The position numbers and the translations under genes were made by a program. Of a stretch of DNA of 64,000 nt, positions 1 to 9,984 are shown piece by piece. The stretch's first letter is position 1. The number at the start of each line of letters is the position of its first letter. The notes below the pieces were generated by a model. That model was not told the DNA's origin, did no database searches, and saw only the letters and a list, made by a program, of their open reading frames with translations. This DNA is from Nostoc sp. LPT (lineage in GTDB: Bacteria; Cyanobacteriota; Cyanobacteriia; Cyanobacteriales; Nostocaceae), in NCBI RefSeq assembly GCF_017115165.1, contig NZ_JABXKF010000053.1, forward strand, positions 50,855 to 114,854, written 5' to 3'.

Positions 1-625
1 CTGTTGATTTTCTTTGTGGCTTTTTAACTTACAAAATTGTTCGACTAAAATACCCAGAGGGTAATAAACCAATCTTTGCTTTTTTGGCAGTTATTTTGAG
101 TCCGACCGTCATATATAATAGTGCCCTCTGGGGTCAATGTGACAGCATTTATACAACGGGATTGATTGCCTGTATTTACTTCTTATGTATTCAAAAAGAA
201 ATTCCTGCCTTACTCAGTTTTGGTGTGGGACTTTCTTTTAAGTTGCAAGCAATGTTTTTAGCACCTTTATTATTAATTTTTTTAGTTAAAAAGAAAATTC
301 ATTGGTATTATTTACTATTAATTCCAGCAGTATATATAATTGCAGTTTTACCGCCTTGGTTGATGGGAAGACCGATACAAGAATTGCTATTAATCTACTT
401 TAGCCAAGCTAATAAATATAAAGAATTAGCGAAAGGTGCTCCTAATATTTATCAATGGATTCCTAACAATTTTTATAATATTGTTGTCCCTATAGGTTTA
501 ACATTAACTGTATCTGCAATATTTTTATTAGCATATCTTGTTTATAAAAGTAAGCTAAAAATTACTCAAGACAGGCTGATACACTTAGCCACCATCTCAG
601 TTTTGTTTATGCCATATATCCTGCC
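1..625. repeat. Direct repeat, identical to 2958-3582
   Basis: Base-by-base reading shows no difference between 1-625 and 2958-3582 (offset 2957). From base 626 to about 838 I count about 17 differences. The repeat lies inside two paralogous genes in the same orientation, with a minus-strand gene between them. It probably extends left of the window. Confidence 0.85.
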
Positions 626-869
626 TAAAATGCATGAAAGATATTTTTATCCTGCCGATATTCTTTCAATTATCTTTGCCTTTTACTTTCCGCGATATTT
701 TTGGGTAGCTATAGTTGTGCAAATGGCATCATTTTTCAGCTATTTGGGAACTCCCATATTGATCCAGTTATTTTCAGTACCTTTAGGTTTTGCTCTCTGG
801 TTTGTTGTGCGAAAGTGCGATCTAATTTACCCAAAGCTAAATTTTAGAGAATATGTACCTAAAGGGTAA
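1..869 (+). CDS. Polytopic membrane protein, GT-C glycosyltransferase-like (5' end outside window)
   Basis: The reading frame is open from base 3 and ends at 869; the start lies left of the window. The first visible residues (VDFLCGFLTYKIVRLKYPEG) equal an internal stretch of the full gene at 2627-3826, so roughly the first 110 residues are missing. Several hydrophobic helices are separated by short loops, and a conserved WGQCDSIY motif fits mannosyltransferase-like GT-C proteins. The role is probably sugar transfer from a polyprenyl-phosphate donor at the membrane, an inference from topology and neighbours. Bases 1-625 are identical to 2958-3582; after that the two genes differ at many sites. 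Confidence 0.7.
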   Translation, partial: VDFLCGFLTYKIVRLKYPEGNKPIFAFLAVILSPTVIYNSALWGQCDSIYTTGLIACIYFLCIQKEIPALLSFGVGLSFKLQAMFLAPLLLIFLVKKKIHWYYLLLIPAVYIIAVLPPWLMGRPIQELLLIYFSQANKYKELAKGAPNIYQWIPNNFYNIVVPIGLTLTVSAIFLLAYLVYKSKLKITQDRLIHLATISVLFMPYILPKMHERYFYPADILSIIFAFYFPRYFWVAIVVQMASFFSYLGTPILIQLFSVPLGFALWFVVRKCDLIYPKLNFREYVPKG

Positions 870-901
870 ATTCATTAAGATAAATATTCTATATGTTTAA
901 C

Positions 902-2464
902 TTATGGTGAAATCAGTGTAAATCCTTTAGTTGATCCGATAATTTTACTACCAGTTAAATTGATTTGCTGTAAAGCCCCATTGTCTAACAGTAAATAAGA
1001 TTTATTAGATAACATTTGTTGTAAAGTTGGGACAGTTGCAGGAGTTACTTTACAATCGCAGTAAAAGTCTAAACTAGGACGCCCATAAGCAAAGGAAGTA
1101 TAAATTTGTGTTCCTGGTGAAACATTTGCCCGAATTAATTCTGCTACTGGTTTAACTGGAAAAGCTTCCTTTAATTCCCAAATCCATGATTGCGAACTCA
1201 TTAACAGTGCTAAAACTAAGTACATCCCAGAAAATAATACTGGAATAAAATTGCGATCGCGTTGGCTAATTAACCAGACTACTGCACTCATACTTATTGC
1301 CAAAACAATGCTCATGACTATTAAACTAGGCTCTTTCTTTGCAAGAATAAAGTAAACACAACCTCCTAAGCCAGCAATAGCAATAATAGCCATAAATATT
1401 GTCAAACTTCGCACCTTAAAATGACCGTACTGCCAAATTTCGCTAAGTTTAGCACCAATTGCCAAAGCTAAAAATGGATATACAGGCATAACATACCAGG
1501 GGAGCTTAGTTCTCATTAAAGAGATAGTTCCTAAGTAAACAATTGTGCCAATAAGAATTAAGCGACCCCAGGAAGTATGACGTTTTTTCCAAGCTAGATA
1601 AAAACCTCCTGGTAAAAATAATAGCCAAGGAAAACTATACTTAATTAACTCAATTAAATAGTACCAGGGTGGCCCACTATGACCTTCAACTGGTTGTGTC
1701 AGGCGATCAAAGGTTTGTGTTTGAAAGTTCACTTGGAAGAAAGTTTCACCATAATGTTGCCATTGAGCAGCAAACCAAGCGATCGCTGGTGCATTTCCTA
1801 AAAATATTCCCACCAATAAATAGGGGCTTGTTAACAAAGCAAACTGTCGATCTGCAATCAGGAATAAACAAGCGATCGCCCCTAGCGGCAAAACTATCAT
1901 CCCTTTCGTGAGAGTGATTAACCCTAGACAAAATCCCACACCTAGAGCGTACCGACGATTCTGACGTGCTTTTAGCAAACAAAACAACAGCAGCAAGAAA
2001 AAGGTAATAGTTGTACCATCTAGCATTGCTAGCCTTCCGTGACGCAGCACAGGCAACATCGTCAGGTAAACTAAAGCGCTAAACAGAGCTGGTAAACTTT
2101 GGTTAAAAAGCAAACATCCCACCAAGTAAAGCAAAGGCACTCCCAAAGCAGTTAACACTGCACCCGGTAGACGCGTTGTCCACTCATTCACGCCTCCGAT
2201 CAAATAAGTCCAAGCAATTAACAAGTGCATCAGGGGTGGCTTATTATGATAAGGTTCTCCTCCCAATGTGGGGTAAAGCCAATGCATTGAACCAAGTGGG
2301 GCACGCCAAATTTCACGGGCAACCTGTGCCACAGTACCTTCATCCCAATCTTGTAAAGGGGAGTTTCCCAAAAATATCAGCCATAGAAATAGAGATATTA
2401 CTAGTAAGCTAAATAACCATTCTTTTTCTCGGAATAGACGCATATCTAAAATCGGGATAATCAT
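902..2464 (-). CDS. Glycosyltransferase family 39 (ArnT/PMT-like) membrane protein
   Basis: About 520 residues with some eleven hydrophobic helices. The first periplasmic loop after TM1 has DWDEGTVAQVAREI, then HNKPPLMHLLIAW: the acidic-pair loop and KPPL motif of GT39/ArnT-type enzymes that use polyprenyl-phosphate sugars. The likely role is transfer of a sugar to a surface glycan, lipid or protein; acceptor and sugar cannot be told. I chose the ATG at 2464 because a GGAGG lies about 10 nt before it; an upstream TTG at 2473 is too close to that site. It is transcribed opposite to the flanking paralogous pair. Confidence 0.8.
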   Translation of the reverse strand: MIIPILDMRLFREKEWLFSLLVISLFLWLIFLGNSPLQDWDEGTVAQVAREIWRAPLGSMHWLYPTLGGEPYHNKPPLMHLLIAWTYLIGGVNEWTTRLPGAVLTALGVPLLYLVGCLLFNQSLPALFSALVYLTMLPVLRHGRLAMLDGTTITFFLLLLFCLLKARQNRRYALGVGFCLGLITLTKGMIVLPLGAIACLFLIADRQFALLTSPYLLVGIFLGNAPAIAWFAAQWQHYGETFFQVNFQTQTFDRLTQPVEGHSGPPWYYLIELIKYSFPWLLFLPGGFYLAWKKRHTSWGRLILIGTIVYLGTISLMRTKLPWYVMPVYPFLALAIGAKLSEIWQYGHFKVRSLTIFMAIIAIAGLGGCVYFILAKKEPSLIVMSIVLAISMSAVVWLISQRDRNFIPVLFSGMYLVLALLMSSQSWIWELKEAFPVKPVAELIRANVSPGTQIYTSFAYGRPSLDFYCDCKVTPATVPTLQQMLSNKSYLLLDNGALQQINLTGSKIIGSTKGFTLISP

Positions 2465-2626
2465 CTCTCTCAAACCTCCAGGATATCCCCACTAAAGCTT
2501 GCTTTATATGGCATCATAGCAGCTTCGTAAACCAGTCTTATATTACAGCAAAGTGTTGAACACCCTTTGCTGAAAGAATAGATACTTTGACATGATTTCA
2601 TAATTTCTGAATAACAGATACAATTT

Positions 2627-3826
2627 ATGACGAAAACTTCAGACAAGACATTATTCAAATTAGTGAAATATCCGTTTAATAGGTTCTTAAATTTTTTCCC
2701 ATCCCCAGTTTCTGGATACTTAGCTATTGGAATTATCTTCGCAGTGCTAATCCGATTGGTTTGTGTTCCAAATAAATCGTCTGATTATAAATCTTTCTTA
2801 GCGCCTTGGTATGATTTCATCGCATCTCATGGCGGATTTAGCGCTCTCAAATATAGTTTTGCCGACTATACACCCCCCTATCTCTACTGGATTGTAATTG
2901 CTACCACCCTGCTATCTGGATTGCCAAAAATTTTTGCAATCAAGCTTTTTGCGATGGCTGTTGATTTTCTTTGTGGCTTTTTAACTTACAAAATTGTTCG
3001 ACTAAAATACCCAGAGGGTAATAAACCAATCTTTGCTTTTTTGGCAGTTATTTTGAGTCCGACCGTCATATATAATAGTGCCCTCTGGGGTCAATGTGAC
3101 AGCATTTATACAACGGGATTGATTGCCTGTATTTACTTCTTATGTATTCAAAAAGAAATTCCTGCCTTACTCAGTTTTGGTGTGGGACTTTCTTTTAAGT
3201 TGCAAGCAATGTTTTTAGCACCTTTATTATTAATTTTTTTAGTTAAAAAGAAAATTCATTGGTATTATTTACTATTAATTCCAGCAGTATATATAATTGC
3301 AGTTTTACCGCCTTGGTTGATGGGAAGACCGATACAAGAATTGCTATTAATCTACTTTAGCCAAGCTAATAAATATAAAGAATTAGCGAAAGGTGCTCCT
3401 AATATTTATCAATGGATTCCTAACAATTTTTATAATATTGTTGTCCCTATAGGTTTAACATTAACTGTATCTGCAATATTTTTATTAGCATATCTTGTTT
3501 ATAAAAGTAAGCTAAAAATTACTCAAGACAGGCTGATACACTTAGCCACCATCTCAGTTTTGTTTATGCCATATATCCTGCCCAAAATGCACCAAAGATA
3601 TTTTTATCCTGCTGATATACTTTCGATTATCTTTGCCTTTTACTTTCCTCGATATTTTTGGGTAGCTATAGTCGTGCAAATGGCATCATTATTTAGTTAC
3701 TTGGGAACTCCCATATTGATCAAATTATTTTCAGTACCTTTAGGTTTTGCTCTCTGGTTTGTTGTACGAAAGTGCGATCTGATTTATCCAAAATTACAAG
3801 CTGGATTTTCTTCTAATCTTAAATAA
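2627..3826 (+). CDS. Polytopic membrane protein, GT-C glycosyltransferase-like (full-length paralogue)
   Basis: 399 residues, mostly transmembrane helices. An N-terminal cytoplasmic stretch (to about residue 25) is followed by TM1, then a loop with YDFIASHGGF and DYTPPYLYW, as in mannosyltransferase-like GT-C proteins with an acidic first loop. WGQCDSIY occurs near residue 150. The second half is identical to the truncated gene at the left edge up to base 3582. Directly upstream is the oppositely oriented GT39 gene, and 50 bp downstream is a DUF2079 protein, so it may share a transcript with the latter. The substrate is unknown. Confidence 0.75.
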   Translation: MTKTSDKTLFKLVKYPFNRFLNFFPSPVSGYLAIGIIFAVLIRLVCVPNKSSDYKSFLAPWYDFIASHGGFSALKYSFADYTPPYLYWIVIATTLLSGLPKIFAIKLFAMAVDFLCGFLTYKIVRLKYPEGNKPIFAFLAVILSPTVIYNSALWGQCDSIYTTGLIACIYFLCIQKEIPALLSFGVGLSFKLQAMFLAPLLLIFLVKKKIHWYYLLLIPAVYIIAVLPPWLMGRPIQELLLIYFSQANKYKELAKGAPNIYQWIPNNFYNIVVPIGLTLTVSAIFLLAYLVYKSKLKITQDRLIHLATISVLFMPYILPKMHQRYFYPADILSIIFAFYFPRYFWVAIVVQMASLFSYLGTPILIKLFSVPLGFALWFVVRKCDLIYPKLQAGFSSNLK

Positions 3827-3876
3827 AAAAATTAGGAAGTATAAGTAGGATTTAAATAACAGAAAACCTGTCAAAA

Positions 3877-5259
3877 ATGAATCATATCAAAATAATTTTA
3901 GGGATTAGTACTTTAATTTTATTTATCTCCAGTAGCTTCCGACACGAGTTATTTAATTCCTCTGGGGATTTAGCATTTTTTGATCAATGTATTTACTTAA
4001 TTAGTCAAGGAAAACCGCCAGTTTCTTCTGTACTTGGTTTTCATCTTTTAGCCGATCATGCTGCTTGGATTTTATATCCTTTGGCTTTATTGTACAAAAT
4101 TTACCCTAGTGTTTCTTGGCTGTTTGCAGTACAGTCTATTGCTTTAGCATTAGGTGCTTTACCTACATATTTTCTGGCGCTACAAGCCGGTTTAAAAGAA
4201 AATTTAGCAGTCGCAATTATAGCTGTATATCTAATGTATCCGGTGGTTTACAATAGCAATCTCTGTGATTTTCACCCTGATACGATCGCAGTCCCTGCAC
4301 TTTTGACAGCAGTTTTGGCTGCTAGATCGAGAAAAATAGCTTGGTTTTGCCTCAGTATTCTTGTGGTATTGGGTTGTAAGGCTGTATTATCACTGACTGT
4401 AGTGGCGATGGGGATTTGGTTACTCTTGTTTGAAAAGCGACGTTTATATGGTGCGATCGCCATTATTGGTGGGACAATATGGTTTTTGATTGCTAACTGG
4501 ATTATCATCCCTTATTTTGGTAGCGAAGCCGCGTTACTTAACCGTCATCTTTATCGCTATAGCTATTTGGGAAACTCATTTTCCGAAATGCTACAAATAT
4601 TATTTTTTCAACCAAAAATCATTTTTAACAACCTGTTTTCAGTTATAAACTTAGAATATTTATGTTTTTTATTCTTACCTGTTATTTGGGGTTTAAGACC
4701 ACAATATCTCATACCATTGATAAGTATAATTCCTTGCATAGCACTAAATTTACTTGCCGATCATCCTTCGCAAAAAAATCTAGTTTTACATTATTCTTTA
4801 CCAGCAATTCCATTTTTTATTTTAATTTTAATTGCCAGCCTAGCAGCAGGTAAAGCATGGATAAAACAAAGACGAGCAATTATCTTGTGGTCTTTACTTT
4901 GCTTTTTCACTTTTGGTAAATTTGGTTTCTTTAGCTCAAAATATCTCCATAATCTGGACAATTGGGCAGCCACAAAAGAGGCGATCGCTTTAGTGAAGAC
5001 TAAAGATAGCGTTTTAACTACAGATATAATTACTCCACATTTAACCCACAGACAGTTAATTAGTTTTAAATATAATCCTTCTCAAAATATTGCGGAATTG
5101 AATAAATTTTATTATGTCTTGCTCAACGTTCGCCACCCAGGCTGGGCTGCAACTTCAGAATCTATTTCTAACTTAGTAAATATTTTGAAAAATCAGTCAA
5201 ATTTTCACTTGGAATATCAACAAGATGATGTATATCTTTTTGAAAAAACTATTAGTTAA
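3877..5259 (+). CDS. DUF2079-family membrane protein
   Basis: 460 residues with about ten membrane helices. The N-terminal region (SSGDLAFFDQCIYLISQGK, then FHLLADHAAWILYPLALLY) and the later YNSNLCDFHPDTIAVPALL match my recollection of DUF2079 proteins, a GT-C-like family of unknown activity common in cyanobacteria and actinobacteria. The soluble C-terminus (from about residue 360) has the TTDIITPHLTHR stretch usual for the family. It lies 50 bp after the glycosyltransferase-like gene on the same strand, suggesting co-transcription in a surface polysaccharide or glycolipid context. Confidence 0.75.
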   Translation: MNHIKIILGISTLILFISSSFRHELFNSSGDLAFFDQCIYLISQGKPPVSSVLGFHLLADHAAWILYPLALLYKIYPSVSWLFAVQSIALALGALPTYFLALQAGLKENLAVAIIAVYLMYPVVYNSNLCDFHPDTIAVPALLTAVLAARSRKIAWFCLSILVVLGCKAVLSLTVVAMGIWLLLFEKRRLYGAIAIIGGTIWFLIANWIIIPYFGSEAALLNRHLYRYSYLGNSFSEMLQILFFQPKIIFNNLFSVINLEYLCFLFLPVIWGLRPQYLIPLISIIPCIALNLLADHPSQKNLVLHYSLPAIPFFILILIASLAAGKAWIKQRRAIILWSLLCFFTFGKFGFFSSKYLHNLDNWAATKEAIALVKTKDSVLTTDIITPHLTHRQLISFKYNPSQNIAELNKFYYVLLNVRHPGWAATSESISNLVNILKNQSNFHLEYQQDDVYLFEKTIS

Positions 5260-5345
5260 CAATACTCCTTTTGCTGAAACTGGCTCAATAACCAAGCTCC
5301 AACTTCAGATTGATTCATCTCACGGCTACAGTGTAAGGCTTCCTC

Positions 5346-5385
5346 TAAAATTGCGTAGGCGTAGCCCGTCGTAGACATCGCTGCT
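5346..5385. repeat. Nostoc-type dispersed repeat
   Basis: Contains a GCGTAGCCCGTCGTAGACAT stretch in the gap after the DUF2079 gene. Sequences of this type recur between genes in Nostoc genomes; a related cluster is at 57846-57928. No function is assigned. Confidence 0.5.
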
Positions 5386-5534
5386 TTTCAAATCAAAGAG
5401 CAAAGGCGTTAATAGACGACATGCATCACTAGACTAAAGTCGATAGTAATCGGATTTCTACAAATTGTAAAATTTTTAATAAAAAATGTCTGAAGTAAAA
5501 ATTAGGGCTTTACCACTAATGGAGAAAGGGTGAG

Positions 5535-7328
5535 ATGAACGATCGCACATTTGGGCACAAAAAAGCAGGTAAATCAACTTTTTCAAATCCATCACTTGTC
5601 TCACCAACTACTTCAACGCTGGCGAACCCAGTACGCGGCTTTGGTTTACCAACAAATAATCACATCCAAACAGAAGCTTCAGAATCAACCAATCTTCAAG
5701 AAGCGCAGGCTGCTGATGAGCAATCCTTGTTATCAAAAGCCATTCAACAACGGTCTTTTGGTCATGACATTAGTCGCATATCATTGCGCGATCCACAAGT
5801 AAAGCTAGCAGTGGGAGAGCCAAACGACCAGTACGAGCAACAAGCCGATTCGATGGCAAATCAGGTGATGTGGAACCCTCCTAGCGCACAGCCAGTACAC
5901 AGATTATCACAGTTTTCGCAGACGAAAGAGCAAAATTTACGAATATCACGATCGCCAGGAGACTCTGGAGGTAAAAGTACTGATACTCAAACCAAGGAAT
6001 CTGTTACATGGTTAGATTTACCACACGCACACCTCAAAAAAGGAGCAAAAAAGGGGGCAAAGAAAGGTAAATTAACGCTAACAAGCGTAGAAAACACACC
6101 TAATGCTGACCCAACATTGACTTATGCTTCTGAAGAAGATGTAGACCTTACGTCCAAAAATAGTGAAGAAATTGATGATTCCAGGAAAAACCAAATAATT
6201 GCTGAGATTGTTGTTGCCCGCAATGCTATTCCAGCACGAGAGATTGGGCGAAGTCCTTATGGAGAAGCTGTTGGAAATTTTCACGATCCAGCACGTGCTA
6301 AGGACGATCCAATTGCAGCCCAATATAATCAATGGAGTCAAGGCGCACAACCAACCCAAAAGTTTGACCCTTCAAATCCTGAAGACCAAAAAAAGTGGCA
6401 AATATTCAAAAAAACGATTCCCTTAGAAGGACGACTTGCTACAATCACAACCTTTGATAAAACTCTCACCATTGGGGTTGGTTTTTCATCATCGGGTAGG
6501 CAAGCAGAACAGATAATAGCTCAAAGCTTTGATGCTTTACCAGAAGTAAAGAACTTAGCCTTTCAAGCTGGATTAATAGCTGATAAAAAGACAAAAAGTT
6601 TTTTAGTTGTTGACACAGAAAAAGCGTGGATTTTGGATGGAACAGATGCATCCAATTATATCCAAACAAATCATGCACTTCTTTCATTAATTATTAATGT
6701 TAGTCAAGGTCGTCAAACGAATCAATCTGGACAAGAACCTAGCGAAGATGAAAGCGTTAAACAGCGTCAGACAATGCTTGACGCCCAGTGGACAACATTT
6801 TTAGAAAATGCAATTAATGGCATTCCTCCAGAAATATTAGAATACCCCTTAGATAGTGCGACTTTAGCTGTTCAGTCGCGACACGCAATATCCGCAACTT
6901 TCCCTTGGTCTTTCTGGCAAGAAAACAATAATCCTGACTTGAAAGCAATGGTGGGTGCAATTTATAAAAAGCTAAAGCAAATCAATCAGTTATATTGGCT
7001 TTATCCCATTTGTGGCGGCATCTACAAACCCTATGCTGATGAAGTTGTAGCCAAGGAAGAAGCTTCAGACTTTTACAAAAAGCTTAATGGCTTACAAATG
7101 TCAGATATGCTCAAAGAATTACGTCGGCTTGCTGCTCAGAAAAAGTTAAAAATTCGACTAGATTTATATGATGGCTCTTACGGTGGTCGTCTTCGTGTCG
7201 CTATGCTTGCAGTGCTGAATCTGAATTCTACTAATGAGCAGAAGTTATCTATTATATCTACAACCGATTTTGCTGAACTTCCTCCAGATCAACAACAAAT
7301 GATTAGACAAGAATTGGGTCTAAATTAA
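5535..7328 (+). CDS. Protein with eCIS-cargo-like N-terminus and unassigned C-terminal region
   Basis: 597 residues, no signal peptide. Residues 1-75 are low-complexity Ser/Thr/Pro-rich with FGL; residues 75-112 read FGHDISRISL, then KLAVGEPNDQYEQQADSMA. In other cyanobacterial proteins this leader precedes the 'eCIS core' (DUF4157) domain, linked to cargo of extracellular contractile injection systems. Here no HExxH metallopeptidase domain follows; there is a KKGAKKGAKKGK basic linker (about 163-175) and a 400-residue region with TIGVGFSSSGRQAEQ that I cannot assign (a lysozyme-like fold is a weak guess). A GGAGAAAGGG lies just upstream of the ATG. No eCIS sheath, tube or baseplate genes are in the window. 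Confidence 0.6.
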   Translation: MNDRTFGHKKAGKSTFSNPSLVSPTTSTLANPVRGFGLPTNNHIQTEASESTNLQEAQAADEQSLLSKAIQQRSFGHDISRISLRDPQVKLAVGEPNDQYEQQADSMANQVMWNPPSAQPVHRLSQFSQTKEQNLRISRSPGDSGGKSTDTQTKESVTWLDLPHAHLKKGAKKGAKKGKLTLTSVENTPNADPTLTYASEEDVDLTSKNSEEIDDSRKNQIIAEIVVARNAIPAREIGRSPYGEAVGNFHDPARAKDDPIAAQYNQWSQGAQPTQKFDPSNPEDQKKWQIFKKTIPLEGRLATITTFDKTLTIGVGFSSSGRQAEQIIAQSFDALPEVKNLAFQAGLIADKKTKSFLVVDTEKAWILDGTDASNYIQTNHALLSLIINVSQGRQTNQSGQEPSEDESVKQRQTMLDAQWTTFLENAINGIPPEILEYPLDSATLAVQSRHAISATFPWSFWQENNNPDLKAMVGAIYKKLKQINQLYWLYPICGGIYKPYADEVVAKEEASDFYKKLNGLQMSDMLKELRRLAAQKKLKIRLDLYDGSYGGRLRVAMLAVLNLNSTNEQKLSIISTTDFAELPPDQQQMIRQELGLN

Positions 7329-7476
7329 GTCCTGAAAGAGTGCTTGTCCAGGAGGATTGCTGATTATAACATCAAGACATAATAAACGAAATGTGCTTTA
7401 TTTTAACCTCTTAAAGTTGGAGGTGTAATATCAAGTTCGTTTAATTACTTATAATTCCAAATTCTCTGCGTCCCTC

Positions 7477-7512
7477 GAAGTTCTGATCGGCGGAAGCCGC
7501 CGCTCAGACTTC
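7477..7512. terminator. GC-rich stem-loop downstream of the eCIS-like gene
   Basis: The arms GAAGTTCTGATCGGCGG and CCGCCGCTCAGACTTC pair with a 3-nt loop and small imperfections. It is 150 bp after the stop codon with no T-tract directly behind, so it may be a dispersed hairpin repeat rather than a terminator. Confidence 0.45.
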
Positions 7513-7621
7513 TCTTTGCGTCAGTCCTTAATTATAAGCATTCATCCGAACATGATATAAATTTCTTATCCGAACCGTATTGACTCTTCATAGAGCGATC
7601 GCCTTCAAAATCTCAACTTTT

Positions 7622-7975
7622 AACCTCTGAATTTGGAAGTTACACCTTTTTACTCGAACGTTGAGCCTCTGAACTCGGAAGTTGCACCTTTTTACTCGAA
7701 CGTTGAGCCTTTGAACTCGGAAGTTGCACCTTTTTGCTGGAACGTTGAGCCTCTGAACTCGGAAGTTGCACCTTTTTGCTGGAACGTTGAGCCTCTGAAC
7801 TCGGAAGTTGCACCTTTTTGCTGGAACGTTGAGCCTCTGAACTCGGAAGTTGCACTTTTTTGCTGGAACGTTGAGCCTTTGAACTCGGAAGTTGCACCTT
7901 TTTGCTGGAACGTTGAGCTTTTAAACTCCGAAGTTCAACCTTTTTGCTCAAATGCTGAAGTTCTGAGGTTGAAAC
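7622..7975. repeat. 42-bp tandem repeat array A
   Basis: About eight units of 42 bp, with cores such as GAACTCGGAAGTTGCACC and GCTGGAACGTTGAGCC. Each unit is two related 21-bp halves sharing GTTG and CCT at the same offsets. Because 42 is a multiple of three, reading frames stay open on both strands (plus-strand repeat EVAPFCWNVEPLNS); I do not treat these as genes. The left flank (CGCCTTCAAAATCTCAA) recurs at the left edge of array B in the same orientation. Confidence 0.85.
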
Positions 7976-8037
7976 TTGAGGCTTTGAAGTTAGAGGATGG
8001 TGATTAAAAAGACAATCACCTAATTTTTGACCATAGT

Positions 8038-9895
8038 TTATTCTCCCTTCACCGCAGCCTCAATGGCTTTTACGAATGGACTCACCCACCACTGATCTGA
8101 AGCTTTCTGAAGTCCCTCAAAGATAAATGCTTTTCCTCCGACTTCCAAGCGCTTCCTCAAAGTTGGATTCTGCTTAACTTGCTCTACTGCTTCTGCCACA
8201 ATAATTTGTTTCTCTACTTCAGTTGGAGCGGGATAATTTTGAGTGATCCGATTTACGATTTGCTGAATCTCGTCAAAAGCCTCTATAAGATTTTGCTCTT
8301 GAGCATAATTATGCTGTGTTCCAATCTGATCTCCATTGACCGTACTATTGAGATTGACTGCACCCACAGATCCACTAAAGTTTAAGTTTGGGTTGTTTGA
8401 TCCTTGCATAATAAAGACTCCTGCTTGAATTTGTGTACTTTGATTTTTTGGCTGATTGCTCACAATCTGGAGGATCTGCTCTGGTTGGAGTGGTTGCCAA
8501 TTTTTGCGCCGCATAACGTTCTGAGCGTTCAGCAACGTTCTTTTAAGCCACGTCAGTTTAGGGAACTGGTCAGCAATGCGCTCAATCTCAATACACGCCT
8601 GAAATGTCCCAGTTTCACTAAGTTGTGTTACTACATTGTCTCTAAAACCAGCAACACTTTCTCTGACTCCTACAACGTGAGCAAGAACATCATTACTGTT
8701 ATCAGGATCTCCAGCATGAGGATACTGACAAACTAGCCAGATGTATAAATCTGCTAACTGTTTTTCAGTCAGCTTCAAATGCAAACCATGCGAGTAGCGG
8801 TAAGCGACTGTTTCAAATACTTCTCGCCCAAAGTCTGTATCTTGCTGAATAGCCGACCAAATAACCGCCCAGCTAATAGGCTCTGCACATTCGACTAATA
8901 CCTTACCTGCAACTACAGCTTTCTGGTGTGCTTCTTCTTCTAAAGGTAGAGGAATAGAAACAAGGGATTTAGCAAACTCTCTAGCTCCAATCGATTCACG
9001 CTTTAAAAGTTCTTCAAGTAACTGCCCCATACACTGAGGTTTAATTGCTGTATCCCTAGCCTTTTCTAAAAGAACAGCTTTGAAAGGCTCATTCCAGCAT
9101 TTCTCAAATTTATTAAGAATGAAGATAAAGCTATGTTCCTCATTCTCCTTATTAATAATGGACAGCAGTGTAGTCAGGGTTTCAGAGGGGGCATTTATGT
9201 ATGCCCGCTTAACTAATTCGGTGTAGTAATCTTCTCGTTGGGTGGTGTTGCTATGAGGAAAGGCAACAATAACAGATGCCCACCGTGGCTATACTCACAT
9301 CTAGACGCCGAAGTGGAGCTAGTTCATAAATTCCTACACTATCTTTACCCCAAATTTGCTTCAGTCCTTCCTCTAGGACTGGTTGCCAAACAGCCGTTCG
9401 GCAGGCAATACGAAGATGTAAACGCTGGATATGATTCTGATAACGTTTGAACTCGTCAACTAGGAGTGTTGCTAATGTATCTATTCGTAGCAAGCATTCA
9501 TCAAGACTATCTAAAAAAATATGTAACTGATGAGTGCCTTTTAACCATTGAGTAAATTCTAGACTGTCAAATAATCTGCCAACCAGTCTGTCTTCACTTC
9601 CATAGGAACGGATATCTAACGGAAGTACCTGACCACCTTGTTTTTGAATTTCGCTAATAATTTCATTTTTCTCTGCCTCTATAGTATGACTTTTGCCAAT
9701 ACCTGGCTCACCCAAGAGTGCTAAACATGGTAAGGCGGAGATAGCCTCGAAGGTTACTAAATCTGGATTGTATATTTTGCCCCACTTCTCTTCTGGGTTG
9801 CAAAGATAACCGCCATCAGCTAGATTAATGTGACCTGACCGAGGACACCAGAACCGCTTCCATTTGTAATCTTGACTTGGCATTTTCACCGACAA
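8038..9895 (-). pseudogene. NACHT/STAND-type NTPase, internally deleted and frameshifted
   Basis: The N-terminal part (9895 to about 9290) has Walker A GEPGIGKS and Walker B LHIFLDSLDE, preceded by a KRFWCPRSGHINLADGGYL leader, and runs out of frame after YELAPLRRLDV. The C-terminal part is open in another frame from about 9288 to 8038 (begins PRWASVIVAF; ends with the GSVGAVNLNSTVNGDQIG linker and a helical tail). Intact relatives are, from memory, well over 1000 residues, so most sensor repeats are gone. Such proteins act as NLR-like immune or stress ATPases. Two separate products of 214 and about 416 residues are conceivable but unlikely to work. Confidence 0.7.
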
Positions 9896-9984
9896 AAGGC
9901 TGAAAATATTTTTACTATGTTAACCTCACTAACCCTTAATGATGCCCCTTAAGAGAGGAGTATTCGAGATAAATATTTTTGCGA

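Noticed and set aside
7633-8007. 124-residue plus-strand and 103-residue minus-strand ORFs across array A
   Set aside because: Both are open only because the 42-bp unit is a multiple of three; repeat copies with no non-repeat conserved part.
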